From NCBI GenBank assembly GCA_964507445.1, contig CAZDQF010000001.1, forward strand, positions 372,001-436,000: a stretch of 64,000 bases of DNA. The letters are read 5' to 3'. This stretch comes from GCA-2683135 sp964507445. GTDB lineage: Bacteria > Planctomycetota > GCA-002687715. The translations under genes and the position numbers were made by a program. Below are positions 8,378 to 17,075 of this stretch, piece by piece (position 1 is the stretch's first letter; the number at the start of each line of letters is the position of its first letter). The notes beneath the pieces are model-generated. The model searched no databases. It was given only the letters and a program-made list of their open reading frames with translations, and was not told the DNA's origin.

Positions 8378-10129
8378 CTACCGCCTCGCCGAACGGTCCA
8401 CCACCTCCAGAAGCACCTGCAACCTGACGAAGTCCACATCCGTGACCTTGACGTCGATGGCCTGCCCCTCGTCGAACACGCGGCTCCCGTTCCGGGACTG
8501 CACGGTCATGCGCGGGCCCTCCACCTTGCGCCGCCCCTGAAGCAGACGCGCGGGGATGAACCCGGTCACATAGTGGTCCTTCAAGAACACCTCCAGCCCC
8601 GCCGGCGAGACACGCTGCAGGGTCGCGGTGATCACCTCGCCCTTGTAGCGGTCCATGTACTGGCACACCTTCAGGTCGTCGAGGGCGTTCTCCACCATCC
8701 CTGACAGATCCGCTTGGACGCTGCAGTGGCCCGCCACATCCGTGAGGTCACGGACCTGGTCCGGGTGCAGCAGCTCGTCCGCCGCCTGACGCTGACGTTC
8801 GATGACGTCGTGCAGCCACCGATGGACCACCAGGTCCGGGTAGCGCCGGATGGGTGAGGTGAAGTGCAGGTAGTGCTCTCGCGCGAGGCCCCAGTGCTCG
8901 GCCGTGTCCTCCGCCTTGGCGACCTCGTAGAGGGCCCGCTCCACCAGGCCCATGACCCGTCCGATGAGCGCCTCCGCGTTGTTGCGACGGCGGCACTCGC
9001 GGATCAGCCGCCCCACGTCCCTCCCGGTGAGCCGGTCCTTGTCCGGCACGCGTATCCCGAACTTCCCGAGCATCTCCGTGACCGCGTCGATCTCCTCCTG
9101 GTCCTTGCGCGGGTGGACCCTGTAGATCGTGGGCAGGTCCTTCTCCTTGAAGAAGTCACCCACCGCCTGGTTGGCGGCCAGGGCCGTCTCCTCGATCAGC
9201 GTCTGGGAGAAGTACAGCTCTGACGGGTAGATCTTCTCCACCTCGTGCTGCGCGTCGAACTTGAACTTCCGCTCCGCGGACTGCATCCGCAGGCTCCCCT
9301 TGCGGTCCCGGATCAGCTGCTGTCTGCGCGTCCATGTCTCGAGCAGCTTCAGCTCGTTCAGGATCGGGGCCAGGGCCTCCGTCTCCGGATTGGCGACGCC
9401 GTCCAGCGCCTCCTGCACCGCCTTGTAGGTGCAGCGGTGCTTGCTGCGGATGACGCTCTTGTGGACGCGGACGGACTCACGCCGCCCTTCCTTGTCGAAC
9501 ACCATGAGCACGCTGAAGGCCAGCCGGTCACGTCCCGGGACCAGAGAGCACAGGTGATTGGACAGGGCCTCCGGGAGCATGGGGATCACCTGGTCCGGGA
9601 GATACACGCTGGTGCCGCGGGTCAACGCCTCCTGATCGAGCGCAGACCCGGGACGCACATAGTGGCCCACGTCGGCGATGTGCACCCCCAGCTCGACCCG
9701 CCCGTCCTCGAGCTCCGTGATCTGGATGGCGTCATCGAAGTCCTTCGCGTCGGCTCCGTCGATGGTGAAGATCACCTGATCCCTGAGATCCTCACGCCCT
9801 TCGTAGTCGGCGGGGTCCGGGTCCTCGGGCAGGCCCTCCGCCTGCGCCACCACCGGCTCGGGGAAGACCGTGCGGATGCGGAAGGACGCCAGCAGCTCCA
9901 TCTCCTCGCTGCCCGGGTCCCGGTAGCAGTCGGGCCCGGTGTCCATGGGGCCGAAGCCGTCACCGGCAGACTCGATCACCTCTCGGGTCTCCGGCCGCAA
10001 CCCGGACAGGCTCTCCTCCCACGACTCCGCGGCTGTGGGTTCGTCTCCGGAGTCCTCGTCCGCGTCCATGCCCATGCTGCGGGCCAGGTCAGCGAAGCTC
10101 CTCAGGACGTTCTTGTCCTCCTCCTCCAT
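8378..10129 (-). CDS. RNB-domain 3'-5' exoribonuclease (RNase R/RNase II family)
   Basis: The 583-residue protein hydrolyses RNA from the 3' end. The RNB signature DGADAKDFDDAI (residues 124-135) supplies the aspartates that bind magnesium, followed by HIADVGHYV and the SIRRYPDLVVHRWL segment near the active site. A C-terminal S1-like RNA-binding domain (about 490-575: GEVITATLQRVSPAGLEVFL, then GFIPA) is present. It is shorter than E. coli RNase R (about 810 residues) because the N-terminal helix-turn-helix and most cold-shock domains are missing. Instead there is a short acidic N-terminus (MEEEDKNVL). Cytoplasmic RNA turnover is the expected role. The gene lies directly upstream of the RND adaptor on the same strand. 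Confidence 0.88.
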   Translation of the reverse strand: MEEEDKNVLRSFADLARSMGMDADEDSGDEPTAAESWEESLSGLRPETREVIESAGDGFGPMDTGPDCYRDPGSEEMELLASFRIRTVFPEPVVAQAEGLPEDPDPADYEGREDLRDQVIFTIDGADAKDFDDAIQITELEDGRVELGVHIADVGHYVRPGSALDQEALTRGTSVYLPDQVIPMLPEALSNHLCSLVPGRDRLAFSVLMVFDKEGRRESVRVHKSVIRSKHRCTYKAVQEALDGVANPETEALAPILNELKLLETWTRRQQLIRDRKGSLRMQSAERKFKFDAQHEVEKIYPSELYFSQTLIEETALAANQAVGDFFKEKDLPTIYRVHPRKDQEEIDAVTEMLGKFGIRVPDKDRLTGRDVGRLIRECRRRNNAEALIGRVMGLVERALYEVAKAEDTAEHWGLAREHYLHFTSPIRRYPDLVVHRWLHDVIERQRQAADELLHPDQVRDLTDVAGHCSVQADLSGMVENALDDLKVCQYMDRYKGEVITATLQRVSPAGLEVFLKDHYVTGFIPARLLQGRRKVEGPRMTVQSRNGSRVFDEGQAIDVKVTDVDFVRLQVLLEVVDRSARR

Positions 10130-10131
10130 GC

Positions 10132-10479
10132 GTGCATGCTAACACCCATGGAGCGCCCTCGGCTGTCGCGTTGGGAGGCCATGGCCATCCTCGAGGCGGC
10201 GCCTCTCTCTCCGTCGGCACGGCCCGTCACCAGCTACCCATCCGCGAGTTGACTCGGGTCCCTCGCCACCACTGGTTCGCCGACCAGGACACGCAACGGT
10301 TCGACCCCGCAGGGCGCATGGTGCTCGACCGGTCCGTGGGCTTCGAACACCGATCACCGACGCCAGCGGACGGGACCCGTCTCAGCGTGGTGGACACGTC
10401 CGGGACGGGCGCCAGATGGGGGTCCTGGGCGTCGTCAGGCGACTTCGCTGACGAAGCCCGCCGGCACCTGATCAAGTGA
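10132..10479 (+). CDS. Possible small hypothetical protein in the 10130-10471 gap
   Basis: The interval between the RNase gene and the esterase is 342 bp. It holds one plus-strand frame of 115 codons starting at GTG 10132 and overlapping the esterase 3' end by 8 bp. From about residue 42 (RVPRHHWFADQ onward) codon usage has the strong third-position GC of its neighbours and the peptide looks protein-like. Before that, a different frame (ATG 10148, MERPRLSRWEAMAILE) looks more coding but stops at 10252. This pattern could be a frameshifted or decayed gene. I recognise no family in either frame and there is no clear ribosome binding site for GTG 10132. Confidence 0.3.
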   Translation: MHANTHGAPSAVALGGHGHPRGGASLSVGTARHQLPIRELTRVPRHHWFADQDTQRFDPAGRMVLDRSVGFEHRSPTPADGTRLSVVDTSGTGARWGSWASSGDFADEARRHLIK

Positions 10480-11140
10480 CGAGCAGGGGCGACAGCCACT
10501 CCCCGAGATCCGCCAGCTCCTCCGGGCAGATCTCGTGCTGCATGGGGTAGCTGGCGCAGGTCACGTCGTACCGTTCATCCTCCAGCACCCGGCGGGCGTC
10601 GCTCATGGCCGCCACCGGGACCATGGGGTCCCGCATCCCGTGGCCGAGAAACACCGGGAGCCTTCGGTTGGCCTCGGACGCCTCATTCGCCAGGCTGCCG
10701 GTGTCGGCGATGTAAGTGGACAGGCCCACGGCGCCACCCAGCCGCGCCGGATATCGCAACGCGACCTGCAACCCCACGCAGCCCCCCTGGGAGAAGCCGC
10801 AGACGAAGATCCGCTCGGACGGCAGGCCACGATCGAGCTCGCGATCGATGAACAGGCTCACCTGATCCGCCGCGTATCGGATGCCGCCGACGTCGTGATC
10901 TCCACCGCCGAGGGCCCGGATGTCGTACCAGGCGGGCATGATGGCGCCGGAGTTCACGGTCACGGGTCGCGGGGTCGCGTGGGGCAGGATGAAACGGGCG
11001 CTCACCGACTCCGGCAGCGTCAGGGCGCGGACCACCGGCCCATGACCGTGACCGCTATCCCCTAATCCGTGAAGCCAGAGAAACACGTGACTCGCGTCCC
11101 GCGGTCCGATCTCGAGGGCTTCAAGGAGGGCCTCCGTCAT
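10472..11140 (-). CDS. Alpha/beta hydrolase, carboxylesterase/acyl-protein thioesterase type
   Basis: This 222-residue serine hydrolase belongs to the phospholipase/carboxylesterase (LYPLA1/EstB-like) family and is close to the usual family size. Visible elements are LWLHGLGDSG (oxyanion loop, about 22-31), the nucleophile elbow GFSQGG with Ser117, the acid in GHGMRDPMVP (Asp171), and the histidine in QHEI (His202). It should hydrolyse short-chain esters or thioesters in the cytoplasm, with no signal peptide seen. I chose ATG 11140 because the hydrolase fold begins a few residues later; an in-frame ATG ten codons upstream is possible. Longer upstream frame is antisense to the DUF1015 gene and was not used. 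The gene is divergent from DUF1015. Confidence 0.87.
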   Translation of the reverse strand: MTEALLEALEIGPRDASHVFLWLHGLGDSGHGHGPVVRALTLPESVSARFILPHATPRPVTVNSGAIMPAWYDIRALGGGDHDVGGIRYAADQVSLFIDRELDRGLPSERIFVCGFSQGGCVGLQVALRYPARLGGAVGLSTYIADTGSLANEASEANRRLPVFLGHGMRDPMVPVAAMSDARRVLEDERYDVTCASYPMQHEICPEELADLGEWLSPLLVT

Positions 11141-11239
11141 GGGCACATGGTGCCAGACGACCGCTCCCATGGCACCCGCAGGCTCGAGCTTTCGAACCGG
11201 ATTCGAGCGGATAGAATGCTCGGTCCCGGAGGATCCGCC

Positions 11240-12466
11240 ATGTCCGTTCTGCGCCCGCTCGAGGCCCTGCGACCGCCCCCGGAGTTGGCCGCGCAGGTCG
11301 CCAGCGTCCCCTATGACGTCATCAACACGGAGGAGGCCCGGTCCCTGGCCGACGGCAACCCGGCCAGCTTCCTCCACGTGGTCCGGCCCGAGATCGACCT
11401 GCCGGAAGGCACCGACATCCACGCCGACGCGGTGTACGAGCAGGGAGCCGCCGGGCTGCATCGGCTGCAGCAGGAGGGGGCGTTGATCCGCGACGACGAG
11501 CCGGCGCTCTACATCTACCGGCAACGCATGGGGGACCACGTCCAGACCGGGGTCGTGGGCCGCTGCGCCGTGGACGAGTACGACGACGACCTCATCAAGA
11601 AGCACGAGAAGACCCGGCCGGACAAGGAAGACGACCGCACCCGACACGTGGTCACCATGCGCGCCCACGCCGGCCCCGTGTTCCTCACCTACCGCGGCGA
11701 CGATGGCATCAACGCCGCCGTCCGGGACGCCACCGATGGCGACCCCCTCTATCGCTTCACCGCGCCCGACGGAGTCGAGCACACGGTCTGGCGGGCGCCT
11801 CGGTCCGAGGCCATCACCGCCGCCTTCGAGCAGGTGCCGTGCACCTACGTGGCGGATGGCCATCACCGCAGCGCCTCCGCCAGCCGCGCCCGGGCCGTCA
11901 TGCGGGACGCCAACCCGGCCCACGACGGCTCGGAAGACTACAACTTCTTCCTCGCGGTGCTGTTCCCCGCGGACCAGCTGCAGATCCTCCCCTACAACCG
12001 CGTCGTCCATGACCTCAACGGTCTCGACGCGGACGGTCTCCGGGAACGGATCGCCCAGGTCATGGAGCTCCAGGAAGGAGGCGCACCGACGCCGGATCGT
12101 CGTGGAACGTTCGCCATGTACCTGGACGACCGCTGGTACAGCCTTAAGGCCCCGGACACGGCGCTCCGCCAGGAGGACCCGGTGGCGTCCCTGGACGCGG
12201 CCATCCTGCAGGACCTCGTGCTCGGCCCGATCCTGGGGATCGACGACCCGCGGACGTCGGACCGCATCTCCTTCGTCGGCGGCATCCGCGGTACGGACGA
12301 GCTCGTGAACCGCGTCCGTGAGCGAGACGCCGGATGCGCCTTCTCCATGCACCCCCTGGGCATCGATCAGCTCATGAACGTGGCAGATCAATCCCGGGTG
12401 CTCCCGCCCAAGTCCACGTGGTTCGAACCGAAGCTCCGCTCCGGCCTCGTCGTCCACACGTTCTGA
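11240..12466 (+). CDS. DUF1015 family protein
   Basis: The 408-residue protein matches the DUF1015 family along its length: N-terminal MSVLRPLEALRPPPEL, the characteristic VPYDVINTEEAR near residue 25, NPASFLHVVRPEIDLP, and a central YVADGHHRSASA motif. ATG 11240 is preceded by GGAGG at good spacing. The biochemical function is not firmly established. Family members are often encoded next to phosphoglycerate dehydrogenase or phosphoserine aminotransferase, and here serA follows after only 11 bp, so a role tied to serine metabolism is a reasonable inference. It is cytoplasmic, with no membrane segments. Confidence 0.85.
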   Translation: MSVLRPLEALRPPPELAAQVASVPYDVINTEEARSLADGNPASFLHVVRPEIDLPEGTDIHADAVYEQGAAGLHRLQQEGALIRDDEPALYIYRQRMGDHVQTGVVGRCAVDEYDDDLIKKHEKTRPDKEDDRTRHVVTMRAHAGPVFLTYRGDDGINAAVRDATDGDPLYRFTAPDGVEHTVWRAPRSEAITAAFEQVPCTYVADGHHRSASASRARAVMRDANPAHDGSEDYNFFLAVLFPADQLQILPYNRVVHDLNGLDADGLRERIAQVMELQEGGAPTPDRRGTFAMYLDDRWYSLKAPDTALRQEDPVASLDAAILQDLVLGPILGIDDPRTSDRISFVGGIRGTDELVNRVRERDAGCAFSMHPLGIDQLMNVADQSRVLPPKSTWFEPKLRSGLVVHTF

Positions 12467-12477
12467 GGAGTCCGCTC

Positions 12478-13683
12478 GTGAAGGTCATGGTCGCAGACAA
12501 GTTCCCCGCAGAGGGGCTCCAGGCGCTCGAGGACGCGGGCTGCCAGGTGGTGACGGACCCGGAGTTGAAGGACGAGAAGCTCGCGGCGGCGCTGAGCGCT
12601 GAACAACCGGCCGTGCTCATCGTTCGCAGCACCAAGGTCACCGCCGATCACCTCGACGCCGCCTCGTCCCTCGCGCTCATCGTCCGCGCCGGCGCCGGCG
12701 TCAACACCATCGATGTGAACGAGGCCTCCGGCCGCGGCGTGTTCGTCGCCAACTGCCCTGGCAAGAACTCCGTTGCCGTGGCTGAGCTGGCGTTCGCCCA
12801 CATCCTCTCCCTCGACCGACGCCTCGTGGACGGCGCCGCCGACCTGAAGGACGGCGCCTGGAACAAGAAGGGCTACCAGAAGGCTCAGGGGATCCTCGGC
12901 CGCACCCTCGGCCTTCTCGGGCTGGGCGGCATCGGCAAGGAGATGATCCCTCGGGCCCGGGCGTTCGGCATGAACGTGGTCGGGTGGAGCCGCTCCCTCA
13001 CGCCCGCCCAGGCGGAGGAGCTGGGCATCACCTACGCTCCCACGCCGACGGACGTGGCCAGGAGCTGTGACATCCTCAGCGTCCACCTGGCGCTCAACGA
13101 CGAGACTCGCGGGATGGTGGACGAGGCCCTGCTGGCGGAGCTCCCCGACGGCGCCTTCATCATCAACACCTCTCGCGGCGACGTGGTGGATCAGGCTGCC
13201 CTCGAGAAGGCGGTCCGGGAACGAGGCATGCGAGCAGGCCTGGACGTCTTCGCCGACGAACCCACGTCCGGCCAGGGATCCATGGAGCCCGGCATCTTCT
13301 CCCATGCCGCTGTCCAGGGGACCCACCACATCGGCGCCTCCACGGAACAGGCCCAGGCCGCGGTGGCCGAGGAGGCGGTCCGCATCGTCTCCGCCTACGC
13401 CACGGAGGGGACCGTCCCCAACTGCGTCAACCTGGCAGATCAGGCCGACGCCACCCATCTGCTGGTGGTGCGCCACCGGGATGAGGTCGGGGTGCTGGCG
13501 GGGGTCCTGGGGACGTTGCGCGAGGCCGGGATCAACGTGCAGGAGATGGACAACGTCCTGTTCAAGGGAGGCGACGCCGCCTGCGCCAGGATCCAGCTGG
13601 ACCGCGCACCGAACGACACCACCCTGGCGGACATCAGGAGCTCCTCGGAGCACATCCTCTCCCTCGTCCTCAACGCCCTCTGA
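12478..13683 (+). CDS. serA: D-3-phosphoglycerate dehydrogenase
   Basis: This enzyme oxidises 3-phosphoglycerate to 3-phosphohydroxypyruvate with NAD+, the first step of serine synthesis. The 401-residue protein has the D-2-hydroxyacid dehydrogenase layout: catalytic arginine-region fold at the N-terminus, the nucleotide-binding motif GLGGIG (about 148-153), INTSRGDVVD, and the histidine in HIGAST. A C-terminal ACT domain (about 320-401, THLLVVRHRDEVGVLAGVLG) suggests possible serine feedback control. The start is GTG 12478, chosen for the GAGGAG upstream; ATG three codons later is the alternative. It forms an operon with DUF1015 and is followed 2 bp later by mqnB. Confidence 0.92.
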   Translation: MKVMVADKFPAEGLQALEDAGCQVVTDPELKDEKLAAALSAEQPAVLIVRSTKVTADHLDAASSLALIVRAGAGVNTIDVNEASGRGVFVANCPGKNSVAVAELAFAHILSLDRRLVDGAADLKDGAWNKKGYQKAQGILGRTLGLLGLGGIGKEMIPRARAFGMNVVGWSRSLTPAQAEELGITYAPTPTDVARSCDILSVHLALNDETRGMVDEALLAELPDGAFIINTSRGDVVDQAALEKAVRERGMRAGLDVFADEPTSGQGSMEPGIFSHAAVQGTHHIGASTEQAQAAVAEEAVRIVSAYATEGTVPNCVNLADQADATHLLVVRHRDEVGVLAGVLGTLREAGINVQEMDNVLFKGGDAACARIQLDRAPNDTTLADIRSSSEHILSLVLNAL

Positions 13684-13685
13684 GC

Positions 13686-14285
13686 ATGGCGCACGACCGC
13701 ACCCTCCTCCTGATCCCCACGGCGCTGGAGCGCGACCGACTGCTGACGTTGTCACCGGACGGCCTGCCGTCGCCCCGGCTCTGCGGCCTCGGACCGACCG
13801 TGGCTGCCGCCCGCACCGCGACCCTCATCTCCGAGGAGCGCCCGTCCAGGGTGCTGCTGCTGGGGATCGCCGGCACCTTCGAACCGGAGGCCCTGGCTCT
13901 CGGGAGCGCCACGGCGTTCTCCCAGGTCGAGCTGGACACCCCGGACCTGGGCATGGACCTGTTCCCGGGCGAAGGGACCGCGCCCCCCCTGGGCGGCGCC
14001 CTGCCCCTGCAGTCCGAAGACGCATCAAGCAGCCTGCTGACCGTGAGTCGTCCGTCCGAGGACCGAACGGAGGCCACGCGCCGCCACCAGCGCTTCCCAC
14101 GCTGCGTCGCAGAGGACATGGAGGGGTGGGCGGTGGCCTGCGCCTGCGCCCTGGCGGACGTCCCCCTGGTCATCGTGCGCGGCATCTCCAACGTGGTCGG
14201 AGACCGGGATAGGAACAACTGGGATCTCGACGGCGCCCTCGCGGCCGCCGCATCCAGGGCCGCCGAATCGCTCGAAGGCTCGTGA
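13686..14285 (+). CDS. mqnB: Futalosine hydrolase
   Basis: MqnB cleaves futalosine (or the 6-amino form) to dehypoxanthine futalosine and a purine base in the futalosine route to menaquinone. The 199-residue protein has the nucleoside phosphorylase/hydrolase fold: GLGPTVAAARTA near residue 34, LLLGIAGTF near 59, and the substrate-binding EDMEGWAVACACAL near 143. It ends with VRGISNVVGDRD, close to family consensus. The next gene is mqnD, with a one-base stop/start overlap, which strongly supports the assignment. mqnA and mqnC are not in this window. Confidence 0.88.
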   Translation: MAHDRTLLLIPTALERDRLLTLSPDGLPSPRLCGLGPTVAAARTATLISEERPSRVLLLGIAGTFEPEALALGSATAFSQVELDTPDLGMDLFPGEGTAPPLGGALPLQSEDASSSLLTVSRPSEDRTEATRRHQRFPRCVAEDMEGWAVACACALADVPLVIVRGISNVVGDRDRNNWDLDGALAAAASRAAESLEGS

Positions 14286-15133
14286 TGACGACCATCCGGC
14301 TCGGCATCTCCACCTGCCCCAACGACACCTTCGCGTTCCACGGCATCCTCACCCAGGCCTCCGACCCGCACGGGCTCACGTTCCAGGTGGAGCTCATGGA
14401 CGTGGAAGAGCTCAACGCGGGGCTGACCCATGATCGCTTCGACGTGGCCAAGGCCAGCTTCGCCACGGCCCTCAGGCTCACCAGGGAGTGGGGCGTGCTG
14501 CCCTCAGGCTCCGCCCTCGGCTTCGGCGTCGGCCCGGTGCTGCTGTCCGCCTCCGCGGAGGTGCCGCCTGACCCTCGGGTCATCCTCCCCGGCGCCGGCA
14601 CCACCGCCGCCATGCTCTACGCCCTGTTGCGGGGTAACGAGGGCCGACTCCGCCAGGGGATCTTCAGCGACATCATGCCCGCCCTGGAGGCCGGCCAGGC
14701 AGACCTCGGGGTGTGCATCCACGAAGGCCGCTTCACCTATGGCCAACGCGGCCTGCATCTGGTGGAGGACCTGGGAGAGCGATGGGAGCAGGAGACGGGC
14801 GCGCCCCTGCCCCTCGGCGGCATCCTGGCGCGACAGGACCTGGGGGACGACACCCTCCGTCGCGTCCAAGGAGCGATCCACGCCTCCCTTCGCCACGCCC
14901 AGGCCCACCGGGAGGACGCCCTTCTGAGCATGCGCCGCCACGCCCAGGAAATGGACGACGACGTCATCTGGCAACACGTGGAGCTCTACGTCAATCGCTG
15001 GACCGAGGACCTGGGCCACGAGGGGCGCGCGTCTCTCGACGCCCTCTCGCAACGGGCCCGTCAAGCCCGTTTGCTGGACGAGACGGCGCCGCCGCTCAAG
15101 ATCCTGGCAACCAGCCCCGGAGCGGACGGGTAG
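14285..15133 (+). CDS. mqnD: 1,4-dihydroxy-6-naphthoate synthase
   Basis: MqnD converts cyclic dehypoxanthine futalosine to 1,4-dihydroxy-6-naphthoate in menaquinone biosynthesis. The 282-residue protein begins IRLGISTCPNDTFAFHGIL, the family hallmark (STCPNDTF), and continues with MDVEELNAG and the periplasmic-binding-protein-like fold seen in MqnA/MqnD. It also has GFGVGPVLLSA and a histidine-containing GVCIHEGRFTY. ATG 14285 overlaps the mqnB stop (TGATG); a GTG one codon earlier is also possible. The pairing with mqnB indicates that the organism makes menaquinone by the futalosine pathway. Confidence 0.92.
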   Translation: MTTIRLGISTCPNDTFAFHGILTQASDPHGLTFQVELMDVEELNAGLTHDRFDVAKASFATALRLTREWGVLPSGSALGFGVGPVLLSASAEVPPDPRVILPGAGTTAAMLYALLRGNEGRLRQGIFSDIMPALEAGQADLGVCIHEGRFTYGQRGLHLVEDLGERWEQETGAPLPLGGILARQDLGDDTLRRVQGAIHASLRHAQAHREDALLSMRRHAQEMDDDVIWQHVELYVNRWTEDLGHEGRASLDALSQRARQARLLDETAPPLKILATSPGADG

Positions 15134-15145
15134 ACTCCGCCACCC

Positions 15146-16285
15146 ATGCCACCTGAACAGACACTCATCGGGACGACGGATCACTGGCCCCTCCTGGCCT
15201 CGCTGCTGGGGTGCGCAGCCCTGGGGCTCTGGGGGGAACGGACCCGCTGGGGATCCCGGATCTCCGGCGCGGTCATCACCATCATGGCGGGGTTCGTCCT
15301 CTCCAACCTGACCGTCATCCCCACCTCCGGCGCGCCCCTCTACGACCTGGTCTACGACTACCTGCTCCCCCTGGCGATCCCGCTGTTGCTGTTGAAGGCC
15401 GACCTGCGGCGCATCTTCAGTGAGGCGGGCCCCACCCTGGTGGCGTTCCTGGTGGGCGCCGCGGGCACGACCATCGGCACCATCCTGGCGTTCTCCGTCA
15501 TCCCCCTGGGGGAACAGGGCCCGGCCCTGGCCGGCACCTTCTGCGCCACCTATGTGGGAGGCGGCATGAACTACACCGCCACCGCTCGGGTCCTGGAGGT
15601 CTCGGAGAGCAACTTCGCCGCCGGCATGGCCGCGGACAACCTCGCCATGACCGCCTACTTCCTGCTGCTCTTCGCCCTGCCGGGCGTGGACTGGCTGAGG
15701 CGACGGTTCATCCAGCGTGACACCAAGGAGGGCACGGCCACGGCCACGGATTACTGGGAGAGCCGCGCCGTCAGCCTCATGGACCTGGCGGTGTCCCTGA
15801 CCATCGCCGCCGCCGCGTGCTTCGCCGGACGCTGGCTCCAGGATCGCACCGGACAACCGGGCACCATGATCCTGTTCACCACCGCCCTGGTGGTCGCCGC
15901 GGCCACCGCCTTCCCCCGAAAGCTCGGCGCCATCCGCGGCGCCGACACCGTGGGCACCTTCATGATGATGGTGTTCTTCGCCGTCATCGGCGCCGGCGCC
16001 AGCATCCGCCTGGTCATCGAGAAGGGGCCGATGCTCCTGCTCTTCGCCAGCCTCATCCTGGCGGTGCACCTGGTGTTCATCCTCGTCGTGGGCAAGCTCC
16101 TGCGCCTGGACCTGCGCGAGATCGTGGTGGCGTCCAACGCCAACATGGGAGGCCCCACCAGCGCCGCCGCCATGGCCGTCTCCCGCCGCTGGGACGGGTT
16201 GGTGGTCCCGGCCGTCCTCTGCGGCACCCTGGGCTACGCCATCGCCACGTTCATCGGAACCGCCGTCGGTCGCTGGCTGGGCTGA
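15146..16285 (+). CDS. DUF819 family integral membrane protein
   Basis: The 379-residue polytopic protein is like YjcL/DUF819 proteins and has about ten hydrophobic helices. Recognisable parts are the N-terminal GERTRWGSRISGAVITIMAG, YDYLLPLAIPLLLLKADLRR, and the glycine-rich TYVGGGMNYTAT near residue 135. Near the C-terminus it has NANMGGPTSAAAMA, which resembles the conserved glycine/serine segments of related sodium-coupled carriers. The function is not known; a secondary transporter is likely. It starts 12 bp after mqnD on the same strand and may be read from that message. Its stop is 1 bp from the convergent acetyltransferase gene. Confidence 0.83.
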   Translation: MPPEQTLIGTTDHWPLLASLLGCAALGLWGERTRWGSRISGAVITIMAGFVLSNLTVIPTSGAPLYDLVYDYLLPLAIPLLLLKADLRRIFSEAGPTLVAFLVGAAGTTIGTILAFSVIPLGEQGPALAGTFCATYVGGGMNYTATARVLEVSESNFAAGMAADNLAMTAYFLLLFALPGVDWLRRRFIQRDTKEGTATATDYWESRAVSLMDLAVSLTIAAAACFAGRWLQDRTGQPGTMILFTTALVVAAATAFPRKLGAIRGADTVGTFMMMVFFAVIGAGASIRLVIEKGPMLLLFASLILAVHLVFILVVGKLLRLDLREIVVASNANMGGPTSAAAMAVSRRWDGLVVPAVLCGTLGYAIATFIGTAVGRWLG

Positions 16286-16286
16286 C

Positions 16287-16974
16287 TCAGAGCTCCAACA
16301 GGTACCAGCGGTCGCAGCCGTGGTGGCCGGTCTCCCCCATGGGATGGTCCAGGGGCTTGAAGCCGCTGCGCTCGTAGAGCCGCTGAGCCCCCACCATGCC
16401 ATGGTGGGTCTCCACGTAGCACTGGGTGAAGCCGCGCTGTCGCGCCGCGTCCAGACAACGACGCAGCAGCCGGGCCCCCAGGCCCAGCCCCCGCGCCTCC
16501 CTCAGGAAGTACATCTTCTTGAGCTCGCAGACGTGGACGGGACCGCCATCCAGGGGCGCCACACCGGCGCCCCCCAGGACCTCCTCGCCGCGCACCACGA
16601 CCTCGAAGAACGCTCGCGGGCCGCCGTACGCGGACGACATGGAGTCCACCTCCCCGTCATGGATGGAGAACCCGGCGCCCGCGCCCACCTCGATACCCAA
16701 AAACCCCCCCAAGATACCCCCCCAAGCCCCGGCAAAACCCGCGCGCCAACCCCCCCACCCCCACCNNNNNNNNNNCGGCGGGGGGCCGGCGGTCCGGGCT
16801 CGACCGGGCGGCCACCGCCCTGTTTGGGTTGGCGACCCCGGCGCGGGCGGCGCCGAACTCCGTCATCACCGACCGGATGATCCGCCCCATGGCCGGGTCA
16901 TCGGCGGCGCGGATCCGCCGCAGCGCGAAGCCGTCGCCCGCTCCCCGCGGGCTGGTGATCGGAGGCTCTTCCAT
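16287..16974 (-). pseudogene. GNAT N-acetyltransferase gene split by an assembly gap
   Basis: Two pieces of one acetyltransferase lie on either side of the N run. The 5' piece (from ATG at 16974) reads MEEPPITSPRG, then FALRRIRAADDPAMGRIIR and SVMTEFGA. The 3' piece (about 16675 down to 16287) reads GAGFSIHDGEVDSMSSAYGG, then the acetyl-CoA binding region YFLREARGLGLGARLLRRC and the family end SGFKPLDHPMGETGH followed by CDRWYLLEL. In this GNAT family the EFGA segment is normally followed almost at once by the GFxIHDxEVD segment. The roughly 170 bp between them here (homopolymer-rich, with Ns) is therefore probably assembly artefact, and the gene is probably intact in the organism at about 165-170 residues. 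The substrate is unknown. Confidence 0.75.
16680..16850. other. Assembly gap (10 Ns) with low-complexity contig ends
   Basis: Ns occupy 16766-16775. The left side is an unusual run of C- and A-homopolymers (for example repeats of CCCCCCAAGATA type near 16695-16735). The right side begins with a G-rich run. This composition is unlike the rest of the window and interrupts a recognisable acetyltransferase gene. It is best read as poor sequence at contig ends joined by a scaffolder, not as biological insertion. Confidence 0.8.
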
Positions 16975-17075
16975 GGACCGGTCTTACAATGAACCGCGCA
17001 CCTTGTGCAACGCCGCCCCGGGGCCGGACAGCCCCCGGCGACCGCGCTATGATCAGCGGCACAAGGGAGGACCCG

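Noticed and set aside
11141..12457. N-terminal extension of the esterase frame to 661 codons
   Set aside because: The extra part is antisense to DUF1015 and unlike the hydrolase family; the real start is at 11140.
16989..17075. Longer start for thymidylate synthase
   Set aside because: It adds 29 residues not found in ThyA. GTG 17076 has a strong ribosome binding site and gives the exact family length with Cys146.
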